Origin: CAVRGQ01 sp963720785
Lineage (GTDB): Bacteria > Actinomycetota > Acidimicrobiia > IMCC26256 > DASPTH01
Direction of reading: 5' to 3'
Assembly (NCBI GenBank): GCA_963720785.1
Contig: CAVRGQ010000009.1
Span: 558,001 to 622,000 of the forward strand
Length of the DNA stretch: 64,000 nt
In this document: one piece after another, positions 18,054-28,412 of the stretch
Position numbering within the stretch: position 1 is the stretch's first letter
How the letters are laid out: each line of letters starts with the position of its first letter
Position numbers and translations under genes: made by a program
Notes under the pieces: model-generated
The model's input: only the letters and a program-made list of their open reading frames with translations
Database searches by the model: none
What the model was told of the DNA's origin: nothing

Positions 18054-19667
18054 ATGGCCGTCCTCGTGTCGACCCTCGATCCCGGCGGTGCGGGGACTCC
18101 CGGTCCCGCGAACCGTGCCGGGCTGCTCCGACTGCTCGCCGAGCACGAGGAGCAGCTGGCGCTCGCCCGCGGTGGCGGCGGGCCCCGCTACGTGGAGCGC
18201 CACCGCCAACGCGGAAAGCTCACCGCCCGGGAGCGCATCGAGCTGCTGCTCGATCCCGGTGCGCCCTTCCTCGAGCTCTCGCCACTCGCCGCCTGGGGCA
18301 CCCGCTTCCACGTGGGCGCCAGCATCGTCACCGGCATCGGTGTGGTGTCGGGCGTCGAGTGCGTGATCATCGCCCACGACCCCACGGTCAGCGGCGGGAC
18401 GATGAACCCGTACACGCTGAAGAAGAACCTGCGGGCGCTGGAGATCGCCCGGGTCAACCGCCTGCCGCTGATCAACCTCGTGGAGTCGGGCGGCGCCGAC
18501 CTCCCCACCCAGGCCGACCTCTTCGTGCCCGCGGGCCAGATCTTCCACGACCTCACCCAGCTGTCGGCGATCGGCGATCCCCACCATCGCGCTGGTGTTC
18601 GGCAACTCGACCGCGGGCGGCGCCTACGTGCCCGGCATGTGCGACTACTCGGTGCTCGTCGACCAGGGCGCCAAGGTGTTCCTCGGCGGGCCGCCGCTCG
18701 TGAAGATGGCGACCGGTGAGGAGTCCGACGACGAGGAGCTCGGCGGCGCGGCGATGCACTCGCGCATCTCCGGGCTCTCCGACTACTTCGCACGCGACGA
18801 GCTCGACTGCATCCGCATCGGGCGCGAGATCGTCGCCGATCTCAACTGGCGCAAGCTCGGGCCCGGCGCCGCGACCGGCCTGCCGACGAGCCCCTGCTAC
18901 GATGCCGACGAGCTGCTCGGCATCGCGTCGGTCGACCTGCGCGTGCCGTTCGATCCGCGCGAGGTGCTCGCCCGCGTCGTCGACGGCTCGCGCTTCGACG
19001 AGTACAAGCCGCGACGTACGGCACCTGCGCTCGTCACCGGTTGGGCGTCGATCCACGGCTATCCGCGTCGGCATCCTCGCCAACGCGCAGGGCGTGCTGT
19101 TCATGGAGGAGGCGAAGAAGGCCACCGAGTTCATCCTGCTCGCCAACCAGATCGACACGCCGCTGGTGTTCCTGCAGAACAGCACCGGCTACATGGTCGG
19201 TCGCGAGTACGAGCAGGCCGGGATCATCAAGGACGGCGCCAAGATGATCAACGCGGTCACCAACAGCACGGTGCCGCACCTCACCGTGATCATGGGCGCG
19301 TCGTACGGCGCGGGGAACTACGGCATGTGCGGGCGCGCGTACGGCCCGCGCTTCCTGTTCGCGTGGCCGAACTCGAAGATGGCGGTGATGGGCCCACAGC
19401 AGCTCGCGGGCGTGATGTCGATCGTCGCCCGCCAGTCGGCGGCCGTCGGCCGGGCGCGAGTTCGACGAGGAGGCCGACGAGGAGCAGCGCCAGGCGATCG
19501 AGGAGCAGATCGAGCGCGAGTCGCACGCGTTCTTCAACAGCGGCAAGGTCTACGACGACGGCATCATCGACCCGCGCGACACCCGCACCGTGCTCGGCAT
19601 CGCGCTCTCGGCCGTCCACTCCAACGTCGTCGAGGGCCGCCGCGGCTTCGGCGTGTTCCGGATGTGA
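18054..19667 (+). pseudogene. Acyl-CoA carboxylase carboxyltransferase (beta) subunit, three frame breaks
   Basis: About 537 residues after repair, the usual length for MccB/AtuC/LiuB-type subunits. KLTARERIELLLDPG opens the N-terminal crotonase-like domain; VFGNSTAGGAYVPGM and YGAGNYGMCGRAYGPRFLF are the CoA and biotin-side signatures. Extra bases at about 18576 (AIG-IPTIAL), 19066 (GYP-VGILANAQG) and 19451-19457 (VGR-EFDEEADE) split it into four readable pieces. The length, pairing with a biotin carboxylase and the neighbouring AtuA suggest a methylcrotonyl- or geranyl-CoA carboxylase. Confidence 0.85.
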
Positions 19668-19670
19668 CGC

Positions 19671-21714
19671 GTGCCATCACGCAAGCTGCTCGTCGCCAAC
19701 CGGGGCGAGATCGCGGAGCGCGTCATGCGCACGCGCGCGTGACCTGGGCATCGCGACCGTCGCGCGTGTTCTCCGACGCCGACGCCGACGTGCCGCTTCG
19801 TGCGCGAGGCCGACGAAGCGGTGCGCCTCCCCGGCACCGCGCCCGCCGACACCTACCTGCGCGCCGATCTGCTCGTCGACGCGGCGCGCCGCACCGGCGC
19901 CGACGCGGTGCACCCCGGGTACGGGTTCCTCTCGGAGCAAGCGGCGTTCGCGCAGGCGTGCGCCGACGCCGGCCTCATCTTCGTGGGACCGCCCGTCGCC
20001 GCGATCGAGGCCATGGGCTCGAAGCTCGCGGCCAAGGCAGCTCATGGCGACGGCCGGCGTGCCCGTGCTGCCGGGCGCGACGGTGACCGACGGCATGGCC
20101 CCGACGACCTGCTGCGCCGCGGGCGACGCGATCGGGCTACCCGATGCTGGTGAAGGCGGCGTTCGGTGGCGGCGGCCGCGGCATGCGCGTCGGTGCACGC
20201 ATCCGGCGAGCTCGCCGACGCGGTCGCCTCCGCCCAACGCGAGGCGGCGGCGGCGTTCGGCGACGGCACCGTGTTCCTCGAGCGCTTCGTCGAGCAGCCG
20301 CGCCACATCGAGGTGCAGGTGTTCGGCGACGCGCACGGCGAACGTCGTCCACCTGTTCGAGCGCGAGTGCTCGATCCAGCGCCGCCACCAGAAGATCATC
20401 GAAGAGGCGCCCTCTCCCGCCGTCGACGACGCGCTGCGGGCGCGCGATCGCGCGACGCCGCGGTGGCCGCGGCGCAAGGCGATCGGGCTACGTGAACGCG
20501 GGCACCGTCGAGTTCGTGCTCGACGCCGACGGGCCGTTCTGTCTTCCTCGAGGTGAACACGCGCCTGCAGGTGGAGCACCCGGTCACCGAGCTGGTCACC
20601 GGCCTCGACCTCGTCGCGCTGCAGCTTGCGCATCGCGCAGGGCGAGCCGCTGCCCGCCGAAGTGCTCGGCGCGGCGATGCACGGTCACGCGATCGAGGCC
20701 CGGCTCTACGCCGAGGACGTCGCCGCGGGCTATCCTGCCCACGAGCGGCCCGCTCGACCGCTTCGCGATCCCGCGCGGTCGACGGCGTCCGGGTCGACGC
20801 CGGGTACGGCGACGGCTCGGTCGTCTCCACGTTCTACGACGCGATGCTCGCCAAGGTGGTGGCGTGGGCGCCCACACGCGTCGAAGCCGCCGCGCCGCTT
20901 GTCCGCAGCGCTGCGCGGCGCGCAAGCTCCACGGCGCCGATCACCAACCGCGACCTCCTCGTGCGGGTGCTGCGACCATCCCGAGTTCCTCGCCGGGCGC
21001 GACCGACACCGGCTTCCTCGAGCGCCACGACGCGATCTCGATGGCGACTGCGTCGCCCGGCGGTGACGCCGTGCGGTTGCACGCGGTCGCGGCGGTCCTC
21101 GCGGCGCAGGCGGTGGCGCGTGACCGCTCGCCGCTGCCCGCGGGCATCCCCGCGGGCTGGCGCAACGTCGGCCCGGTCGCGCAAGCAGTGCGAGCTCGTC
21201 GGTGACGACGGCGCCACCACGACGGTCACGGTCAGGGATTCACGCGCGGGTGTGTCCGCCACCGTCAATGGCGAGACGAAGCACGTGGTCGTGTACGAGC
21301 AATCGGCCGACGCGGTCGAACTGGAGAGCGACGGTCGCCGCGTGCGCTGCACCGTGCAGCGCGTCGCCGACCCCACGACCGGTGCGGCGCACGTGTACGT
21401 CGACAGCCCGCTCGGATCGACGCGCCGTCACCGAGACACCGCGCTTCCCCCTCCCCGAGCGCGAGGAGGTGCCCGGCTCGCTCGTGTCGCCGATGCCCGG
21501 CACCGTGGTGCGGGTCGAGGCGGTCGTCGGCGCGGCGGTCACTGCAGGGACGCCGCTCGTCGCGTTCGAGGCGATGAAGATGGAGCACACGATGCGCGCG
21601 CCCGCACGACGGCACGGTGGCGGAGGTCCGGGTGGCCGTGGGCGACCAGGTCGACACCGGCGCTGTGCTCGTCGTCGTGCTCGACGAAGCGGCGGAGGGC
21701 GAGCCCGCGGCTGA
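19671..21714 (+). pseudogene. Acyl-CoA carboxylase biotin-containing (alpha) subunit, about 25 frame breaks
   Basis: About 670 residues when extra bases are ignored. KLLVANRGEIAERV starts the biotin carboxylase domain; FGGGGRGMR is the ATP-grasp glycine loop, QRRHQKIIEEAPSP and EVNTRLQVEHPVTE the catalytic core, and EAMKMEHTMRAP the biotinyl-lysine site near the C-terminus. Single extra bases occur roughly every 30-250 nt (see findings). GTG 19671 lies 3 bases after the beta stop. The stop is taken as TGA 21712-21714, overlapping the hydratase start, which needs two more extra bases nearby. It carboxylates biotin for the beta subunit. Confidence 0.85.
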
Positions 21715-22462
21715 GCGTCACCTACGAGCTCGACGGCCCGGTGGCCTGGGTCACCATCGACCGGCCCGAGGCCCGCAACGCCTTGAGCCTGGCGGTGCGC
21801 GAGGAGTCTGTGGGCGGCGACGCACCGCTTCAACGCCGACGACGACGCGCGGGTGCTCGTGCTCACCGGCGCGGGCGACCAGGCGTTCTGCGCCGGCGGC
21901 GACCTGAAGGAGATGGCCGCGACCGCGCTCGAGGTTCCCGGCCCCGACTTCCTGCCGATCTTCGGTCGCAACATCGACGTCCCGAAGGTCACGATCGCCG
22001 CGGTGAACGGCGTCGCGTACGCCGGCGGGTTCCTGCTCGCCCAGATGTGCGACCTCGTGCGTGGCCGCCGATCACGCGCGGTTCGCGATCACCGAGGTGA
22101 AGGTGGGGCGGGGCACGCCGTGGGCCGCCCCGCTCCCGTGGCTCGTGCCGCCGCGGGTCGCGATGGAGCTCCTGGTCACCGGCGAGCCGATCGACGCCGT
22201 GCGGGCGCGCGACGTAGGCCTCGTCAACCAGGTGGTGCCGCTCGCCGAGCTGCGCGGTGGCGTCCAGGCACTGGCCGAGGCGCATCGCCGCGAACGCGCC
22301 CTTGTCGGTTGCCGCGGCCAAGCGCACCGTGCTGCTGTCGGCTCCCCCAGCGTGTGGGAGCAGGCCGAAGCGCTGTGGGAGCCGGTGTACCGCAGCGACG
22401 ACGCGCAGGAGGGCCCCCGCGCCTTCCGGGAGAAGCGGGCGCCGAACTGGCAGGGCCGATGA
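21711..22462 (+). pseudogene. Enoyl-CoA hydratase (AtuE/LiuC-like), four to five frame breaks
   Basis: About 248 residues when repaired. VAWVTIDRPEARNALS starts the crotonase fold, FCAGGDLKEMA is the first oxyanion segment, AAVNGVAYAGGFLLAQMCD the second, and REKRAPNWQGR the C-terminus. Extra bases sit at about 21807 (a T), 22060 and 22280, and a C-run at 22344-22348 is out of frame. The apparent start is CTG 21711, probably GTG in truth. The place after a two-subunit carboxylase fits hydration of a glutaconyl-CoA product. Confidence 0.75.
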
Positions 22463-22494
22463 GCACGGGCCGATGAGCACGGGCCGATGAGCAC
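22453..22494 (+). repeat. Three perfect 14-bp tandem repeats spanning the hydratase stop
   Basis: GGGCCGATGAGCAC occurs three times in tandem (22453-22466, 22467-22480, 22481-22494), followed by GGG. The first copy contains the end and stop codon of the hydratase. Each junction spells ATG AGC ACG GGC CGA TGA, a five-codon frame MSTGR. Confidence 0.95.
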
Positions 22495-22505
22495 GGGAGC
22501 CTGAC

Positions 22506-23321
22506 GTGGCCGTCGACCTCGCCGCGCTCGCCGCCGACCTCCACGCGGAGACGGCCGCGCTCGACGCACTGCTCCTCCCACTCGATGCCGCCGGTTGGGC
22601 CACCCCGACGCCGGCACCCGGATGGAGCGTGCACGACCAGATCTCCCATCTCGCGTACTTCGACGACGCCACGCGCCTCGCGGTGCAGGACGGCGAGTGG
22701 TTCTCCACCGAACGCGAGCACGCGCTGCTCGACGTCGACGCGTACACGAACGAGATCGCCGCCTGGTTCCGCGACCTGCCGCCCGCCGAGCTGTTCGCGT
22801 GGTTCCACCGCGCGCGGGAGCAGATGGTGGCGATGTTCCTCACCATCGACCCGTCCGAGCGGGTGCCGTGGTACGGGCCCTCCATGAGCGCGCCCGCCGC
22901 GCTCACCGCGCGCATCATGGAGACGTGGGCGCACGGCCAGGACGTCGCCGACGCGCTCGGCGCGACGCGTGACCCCACGTCCGCGTTGCGCCAGGTCGCC
23001 CACATCTGCGTGCGCGCGCTGCCCAACTCGTTCCGCACGCACCGGCTCCCGGTCCCCGAGGCGTCGGTGCGCGTCGTGCTCACCGGCCCCGACGGTGACG
23101 AATGGGTGTGGGGCGAGGACGGAAACGGTGCGCGCGTCGCCGACACCGTGACCGGCGACGCGGTCGAGTTCTGCCTCGTCGCCACCCAGCGCCGCCACGT
23201 CGCCGACACGTCGTTGCAGGTCGTGGGCCCGGTCGCCACCCAGTGGATGACGATCGCGCAGGCCTTCGCCGGCCCGGCGGGCGCCGGTCGGAGCCCCGGA
23301 CAATTCGAGACCGGCCGGTGA
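22506..23321 (+). CDS. TIGR03084-type DinB/mycothiol-isomerase-like protein
   Basis: A 271-residue protein: an N-terminal four-helix DinB-like domain with W-SVHDQISHLAYFDDATR (a His in the metal-site position), a second His in METWAHGQDVADALG, and a C-terminal SCP2-like half. The pattern matches the actinobacterial family annotated as TIGR03084 metal-binding proteins, relatives of mycothiol-dependent maleylpyruvate isomerase. Activity is unknown, and the family is often found beside AtuA. GTG 22506 is chosen; the stop overlaps the GTG of atuA. No frame breaks from here on. Confidence 0.75.
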   Translation: MAVDLAALAADLHAETAALDALLLPLDAAGWATPTPAPGWSVHDQISHLAYFDDATRLAVQDGEWFSTEREHALLDVDAYTNEIAAWFRDLPPAELFAWFHRAREQMVAMFLTIDPSERVPWYGPSMSAPAALTARIMETWAHGQDVADALGATRDPTSALRQVAHICVRALPNSFRTHRLPVPEASVRVVLTGPDGDEWVWGEDGNGARVADTVTGDAVEFCLVATQRRHVADTSLQVVGPVATQWMTIAQAFAGPAGAGRSPGQFETGR

Positions 23322-25078
23322 GCACCACCCGGCCGGTCCGCATCGCCAACGTCTCCGGGTTCTTCGGGGACCGCATCACCGCGGCGCGCGAGATGCTCGA
23401 CGGCGCCGAACCTGTCGACGTGATCACCGGCGACTACCTGGCCGAGCTCACCATGTTGATCCTGTGGAAGCAGCAGCAGAAGGACCCCACCGCGGGGTTC
23501 GCGGGCACCTTCGTGCGGCAGATGACCGACGTGATGGGTGACTGCCTCACCCGCGGCGTGAAGGTGGTCAGCAATGCGGGTGGCCTCAACCCGCGCGGGC
23601 TGCGCGACCGCCTCCTCGCGGTCGCCGCCGAGCAGGGGCTCACGCCGCGCATCGCGGTCGTCGAGGGCGACGACGTCCGCGACTCGATCGACCGGCTCGA
23701 CGGCAGTTCGCTCGGCGCCGACGCGCCGATCGCGACCGCCAACGCCTACCTCGGCGGCCACGGGATCGCCGTGGCGCTGGCCGCGGGCGCCGACATCGTG
23801 GTCACCGGGCGGGTGACCGACGCGTCGCTCGTCGTCGGGCCCGCGGTGTGGTGGCACGGATGGGCGCCCGACGACTGGGACGCGCTCGCGGGCGCGCTCG
23901 CCGCCGGGCACGTGATCGAGTGCGGACCACAGGCCACCGGCGGCAACTACCCGTTCCTCCACGAGCTCGTCCCCGGACTGCCCGGCTTCCCCATCGCGGA
24001 GGTCGCGGCCGACGGCACGTTCGTCGTCACCAAGCAACCGGGTACCGGCGGCGCGGTCACGGCCGGCACCGTCACCGCGCAGCTCCTCTACGAGCTCGGT
24101 GAGCCCGCCTACGCGAACCCCGACGTCGTCGCGCACTTCGACACCATCGAGCTGACCCAGGAGGGCCCCGATCGCGTGCGCGTCTCCGGCACGACCGGCA
24201 GTCCCCCGCCCGACACGCTCAAGGTCGCGGTCAACCTCCCCGGCGGGTACCGCAACACCATGACGATGGTGCTCACCGGTCTCGACATCGAGGCCAAGGT
24301 CGCGCACGCGACCGACCAGCTCTTCGTCGTGCTCGGTGGCCGCGAGCAGTTCGACGGCGTCGACGTGCAGCTCCTGCGCACCGACCACCCCGACACCGAC
24401 CGCAACCCCGAGGCCACCGCGCAGTTGCGGGTCACCGTGAAGAGCAGCGATCCGACGCTCGTCGGCCGCCGCTTCTCCAACGCGGTGACCGAGCTGTCGC
24501 TGCAGAGCTACGCCGGCTTCTTCACCACCACCCCGCCCACGAGTGAGAGCGCGTTCGGCATCTACCGCCCCACCTCCGTCCCCCGCGACCTGGTGCAGGA
24601 GACCGTCGTCCTCCCCGACCACACCGAGGTCGTCATCCCCCCGCCCCCGAAGACCGCGCCGATCACCACCTCGCGTCGTACACACGCGTCTGGGACACGT
24701 GAGCGACGCAAGTTCGAGGGGGAGACGGTGCGGGTGGCGCTCGGGACGGTGTGCGGCGCGCGGTCGGGAGACAAGGGCGGGAACGCGAACGTCGGGGTGT
24801 GGGCGGTCGCGACCGACACCGCCGACGCCGACGCGGTGTATGACTGGCTGCACGGGTTCCTCACCGCGGGCCGCGCGCGCGGGCTCCTCGGGCCCGAGGC
24901 CGCGGCACTCGAGGTGCAACGCCACGAGCTGCCGCTCCTGCGCGCGCTGAACTTCGTGGTGGTCGGGATCCTGGGCGACGGTGTGGCGTCGTCGGTGCGC
25001 TACGACCCGCAGGCGAAGGGCCTCGGCGAGTTCCTGCGTTCACGGAAGGTCGAGCTGCCGGCCGCGTTCGTCAGCTGA
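23318..25078 (+). CDS. atuA: Acyclic terpene utilisation AtuA family protein (DUF1446)
   Basis: A 586-residue protein. The N-terminus RIANVSGFFGDR and GDYLAELTM, then NAGGLNPRGLRD, VTGRVTDASLVVGP and ECGPQATGGNYPF, are the DUF1446 signatures. The last about 115 residues (RVALGTVCGARSGDKGGNANVGVW ...) form the second, AtuA-like ferredoxin-fold domain. AtuA is needed for citronellol/geraniol growth in Pseudomonas, but its reaction is unknown. It sits at the end of a dehydrogenase-carboxylase-hydratase run, as expected for an atu-type operon. Its last 8 bases overlap the convergent hydrolase gene. Confidence 0.85.
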   Translation: MSTTRPVRIANVSGFFGDRITAAREMLDGAEPVDVITGDYLAELTMLILWKQQQKDPTAGFAGTFVRQMTDVMGDCLTRGVKVVSNAGGLNPRGLRDRLLAVAAEQGLTPRIAVVEGDDVRDSIDRLDGSSLGADAPIATANAYLGGHGIAVALAAGADIVVTGRVTDASLVVGPAVWWHGWAPDDWDALAGALAAGHVIECGPQATGGNYPFLHELVPGLPGFPIAEVAADGTFVVTKQPGTGGAVTAGTVTAQLLYELGEPAYANPDVVAHFDTIELTQEGPDRVRVSGTTGSPPPDTLKVAVNLPGGYRNTMTMVLTGLDIEAKVAHATDQLFVVLGGREQFDGVDVQLLRTDHPDTDRNPEATAQLRVTVKSSDPTLVGRRFSNAVTELSLQSYAGFFTTTPPTSESAFGIYRPTSVPRDLVQETVVLPDHTEVVIPPPPKTAPITTSRRTHASGTRERRKFEGETVRVALGTVCGARSGDKGGNANVGVWAVATDTADADAVYDWLHGFLTAGRARGLLGPEAAALEVQRHELPLLRALNFVVVGILGDGVASSVRYDPQAKGLGEFLRSRKVELPAAFVS

Positions 25079-25955
25079 CGAGCGTCGCCCAGTTCGCGAG
25101 CGCGTCCCACAATTGCACCCGGGTCGTCGCCTGGTTGTGGCAGTGCCCGGAGTTCGCGAGCAGGAACAGCTCGGATGCGGGCGTGCGCGTGTACTTCGCC
25201 CGCGCGCCCTCGTAGTCGTCGGTGAGATCGTGGTCGCCGAACGCGAAGAACACCGGCACGTCGACCCCCGCCTTGTGATGGTCGGTGGCGCCGGGGATCA
25301 TCGACGTGAGCCCGCACGTGAACAGGTTCGACACCTGTTGGGCGACGAACGCCTCGCGCACCGCGTCGGGCACGTCGGGCAGCAGGAACGGGCCCTTCGT
25401 CGGCCGCTTCTTCGGCACCGGCGAGTCGGGCGCGAAGCGCACGCGCGCCAGCGCCTCGATGTCGCCCTCGACCTCCGGGTACGGGCGGTCGACGCGCAGC
25501 GCAGCCTCGTCGTCGGACAACACCTCGGGGAGGCCGTCGCCACCGTGGCCGAGCACCGCGATGGCGTCGAACACGACGTGGTCGTGCTGCAGCACCGTGA
25601 GCAGCATCCCGCCCATCGAGTGCCCGACCCCGATCGCCGGCAGGCCGTGGTACCGGTCGAGGACCTGCCGGATCGCGTCGGCCTGCGCCCGCGCCGCGAC
25701 CGTCGGCGTCACCGCGTAGAGGTCGACGACCTCCTCGGACGCACCGAGTCCGAGATGGTCGAACGCCACCACGGTGAAGCCGCGCGCCGCGAGGTGTTCG
25801 GCCATCGAGTACCCGGGCAGCCCCGGCACGCGCAGGTCGAAGTACGCAGTCGTGCAGGTGCCGCCCGCGAGGCACACGAGCACGCCGCGCGGCTTCCCGT
25901 CGGCGGCACGGATCCAACCGCCGAGACGGCCGGCCCGCGCAGGGAGCGCGCTCAG
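25071..25955 (-). CDS. Alpha/beta hydrolase, start codon uncertain
   Basis: About 294 residues of a clear alpha/beta hydrolase: GVLVCLAGGTCTTAYF (oxyanion region), GVGHSMGGML (nucleophile elbow with Ser), FGDHDLTDDYEGA (late acid) and NSGHCHNQ (catalytic His). It could cleave esters or acyl-CoA thioesters. The frame is open far upstream without ATG, GTG or TTG near the expected N-terminus. The most likely start is CTG 25955, which overlaps the CaiB stop (CTGA) and has GAGGAG 11 bases upstream. It ends in overlap with atuA. Confidence 0.75.
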   Translation of the reverse strand: MSALPARAGRLGGWIRAADGKPRGVLVCLAGGTCTTAYFDLRVPGLPGYSMAEHLAARGFTVVAFDHLGLGASEEVVDLYAVTPTVAARAQADAIRQVLDRYHGLPAIGVGHSMGGMLLTVLQHDHVVFDAIAVLGHGGDGLPEVLSDDEAALRVDRPYPEVEGDIEALARVRFAPDSPVPKKRPTKGPFLLPDVPDAVREAFVAQQVSNLFTCGLTSMIPGATDHHKAGVDVPVFFAFGDHDLTDDYEGARAKYTRTPASELFLLANSGHCHNQATTRVQLWDALANWATLVS

Positions 25956-28379
25956 TCGTACCAGAGCTCCTCGAACACCGCCTTCGTCTCCACGAGCTTG
26001 TCGACGTCGGCGTCGTCGTAGCCGTACTCGCGCATGATCTCGCGCGTGTGCTGCCCGACGACCGGCGGCGGCCCGAAGATGTGCTGGGGCGTGTCGGAGA
26101 AGTCGATGGTGACGCCGAACTGCTCGTAGCGGCCGAGCTTCGGGTGCTGCTGCTGCACCACCAGGCCGAGCGCCTGCATCTCCGGGTCGTCGTGCACGCG
26201 CACGCCGAAGTCGCCGTCGCAGATCTCGACGGGCACCCCGGCGCCGTCGAGCGTGGCGAACGCGTCGGCCGCGGCGCGCGACGCGAACCACGTGCTCAGC
26301 ACCGGTACGAGGTCGTCGTCGGTCGGCAGGGCGTCGACCCCGAGGACGCCGGCGAGCGCAGCCTGTTCGGCCTCGGTGATCGCGGCGACAACGACCCAGC
26401 CGTCGTTCGCCTCGTACAGGCGGTAGCGCGCCGACAGTCCGAGTTGCATGCGGTCGAGCTGCGGTCGCGGGAGCGCCGCGCCGTCGTCCTTCACCGCCGC
26501 GTAGGTGGCACACAGCAGCGCGGCGTTGAGGATCGACGTGTCGACCGACTGCGCGACCCCGGTGCGCGTGCGGTGGTACAGCGCCTGGATCAACCCGATG
26601 GCGGAGAGGAACCCGTTGCCGGTGTCGCCGAGCGAGGTGAGCCCCCAGAACGGGCGGCCGCCGTCGTGACCGCCGCCGTCCTCGTAGGTGACGCCCGCGA
26701 GCGAGCACCCGGTCTGGTCGTTGCCCGGCGAGTCGGAGCGCGGCCCGCGGTCGAAGCCGCGCGTGTGCACGTACACCAGGTCGGGGTTGACTTCCCGCAG
26801 CGATTCCTCGTCGACCCCCAGTCGGCGCAGGGCGTCGCGGCGCATGTTGGAGTGCACGACGTCGGCCTGCTCCACCAGCCGGTGCAACACGGCCAGGCCC
26901 TCGGGGGTCTTGAGGTCGATGCCGATGCTGCGCTTCCCCCGATTGCAGCCGTACGCGATGTGGTTCTGGTGCCAGAACGGGTCACGGGTCGCGTTGACCT
27001 TGATCACGTCGGCACCGAGGTCGGCGAGGAGTTGGGTGCCGAAGGGTCCGGCGACCGCGAAGCCGAGGTCGAGCACGGTGATCCCGTCGAGCGGCCCCCG
27101 CAGCGACCCCCGTTCCGCGGCGGCGTCGGGCGCGGTGGCGGGCGTCGGCTCCGGATCCCGCCACTCGAGCTGACGGATCTCCTCAGTGTGCTCACCGACC
27201 CGCGGTACTGGCCCCTGCACCGCGCCCGGCGTCTCGCTCAGGCCGTAGAGGATGCCCGCCTGCCGCAACGAGCCGTGGTCGGGGTGCTCCACGTCGACGA
27301 CCGCTCCCTCGGCCGCCAACGCCGGGTCGACCAACGCCTCCTCGGGCGTGCGCACCGGCTGCAGCGGCACGTTCGCACGCGCCGCGAGCGCGGTCCACTC
27401 GTCACTGGGGAACTTCCGCATCGCCTCCTGCATGAGCGGGAAGTAGTGCGCGAGCACGATGATGTTCTCGAGGTCGCTGTCGATGCGGTCGGGGTCGTCC
27501 CGCTGACGGTCGACGTCACGCCGGATCTCGAGCGTGTCGCCGTCGGCGCTCGAGATCGCGAACGCCGGGTTCGGCACCCACTGCTGCACCCAGCGGCCGT
27601 CGGCGCACTCGAACATGCCCTTTGTGGCGCGGCGGTCGTAGACCCACGTGCGGAACCGTCGCGAGTTGCTGTCCTCCGCCCGGATCCACTTGGACGCGGT
27701 GAGGGTGAACGCGGCTTGCAGCATCGACGTCTCGACGTGCTGGCCGCGACCGGTGGACTCACGCGCGAGTAACGCGGCGTTGATGCCGAGGCTCGCGTTG
27801 CACGCGGTCGCGAAGCTCGTCCACGGCGTGTAGGTGAAGATCGGCCCCTCACGCGGTGACCCCGGCTCCATCCCCTCGGGGATCTCGAGGTCGGGGAGAT
27901 ACGGCTCCTCGTGGTTCATGTGGACCATCGCCCCACCGAGGTGGGCGCGTTGCTCGTGGAGCAGACCGGTGCGCGCGGCGACGAGCGCGTCGTACCCCGG
28001 GCGGTCCCGCATCGACGAGCGTGGCGCCGTACGCGGTGATCGAGCAGTGCACGAGTCGCGGGTTCTCCGCGTGCACCGTGTCCCAGTCGATGCCGAGCCG
28101 GTGGGTGACTCCCGGAGCGAAGCTCTCGAGCAGCACGTCGGCGCCGCACACGAGCTCCAGGAGGAGTTCGCGGTCGTCCGCGTCGTGCAGGTCGAGCACC
28201 GCGCTGCGCCGACCGCGCAGCCAGACGTCGTAGCCGGGGTTGCCCCGGCACGGGTCGCCGCCCGGCGGCTCGATCTTCACGACGTCGGCGCCGTGATCGG
28301 CGAGGAGCATGCCCGTCACCGGGCCGGCGATCCCCGACGACAGGTCGAGCACGCGCACACCTTCCAGCACTCCGGCCAT
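25952..28379 (-). CDS. Tandem two-domain CaiB/BaiF (class III) CoA-transferase, one frame break
   Basis: About 809 residues after repair. The first CoA-transferase III domain starts GVRVLDLSSGIAGP with ADHGADVVKIEPPGGD and runs to about residue 410. A second complete copy starts GITVLDLGFAVAGPFGTQLLADLGADVIKV and ends near ELWYD. Both have the Rossmann-like N-terminal fold. The aspartate nucleophile is best placed in the GDTGNGFLSA region of the second copy; in the first, the equivalent WTSFATACNA lacks it, so one half may be non-catalytic. An extra base at about 28010 (LVD-RDRPGYDALVAARTG) breaks the frame. Divergent from the amidohydrolase. Confidence 0.8.
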
Positions 28380-28412
28380 GTGTTGCTCCCCCCTTGCCAA
28401 CCAGTGCCGAGA

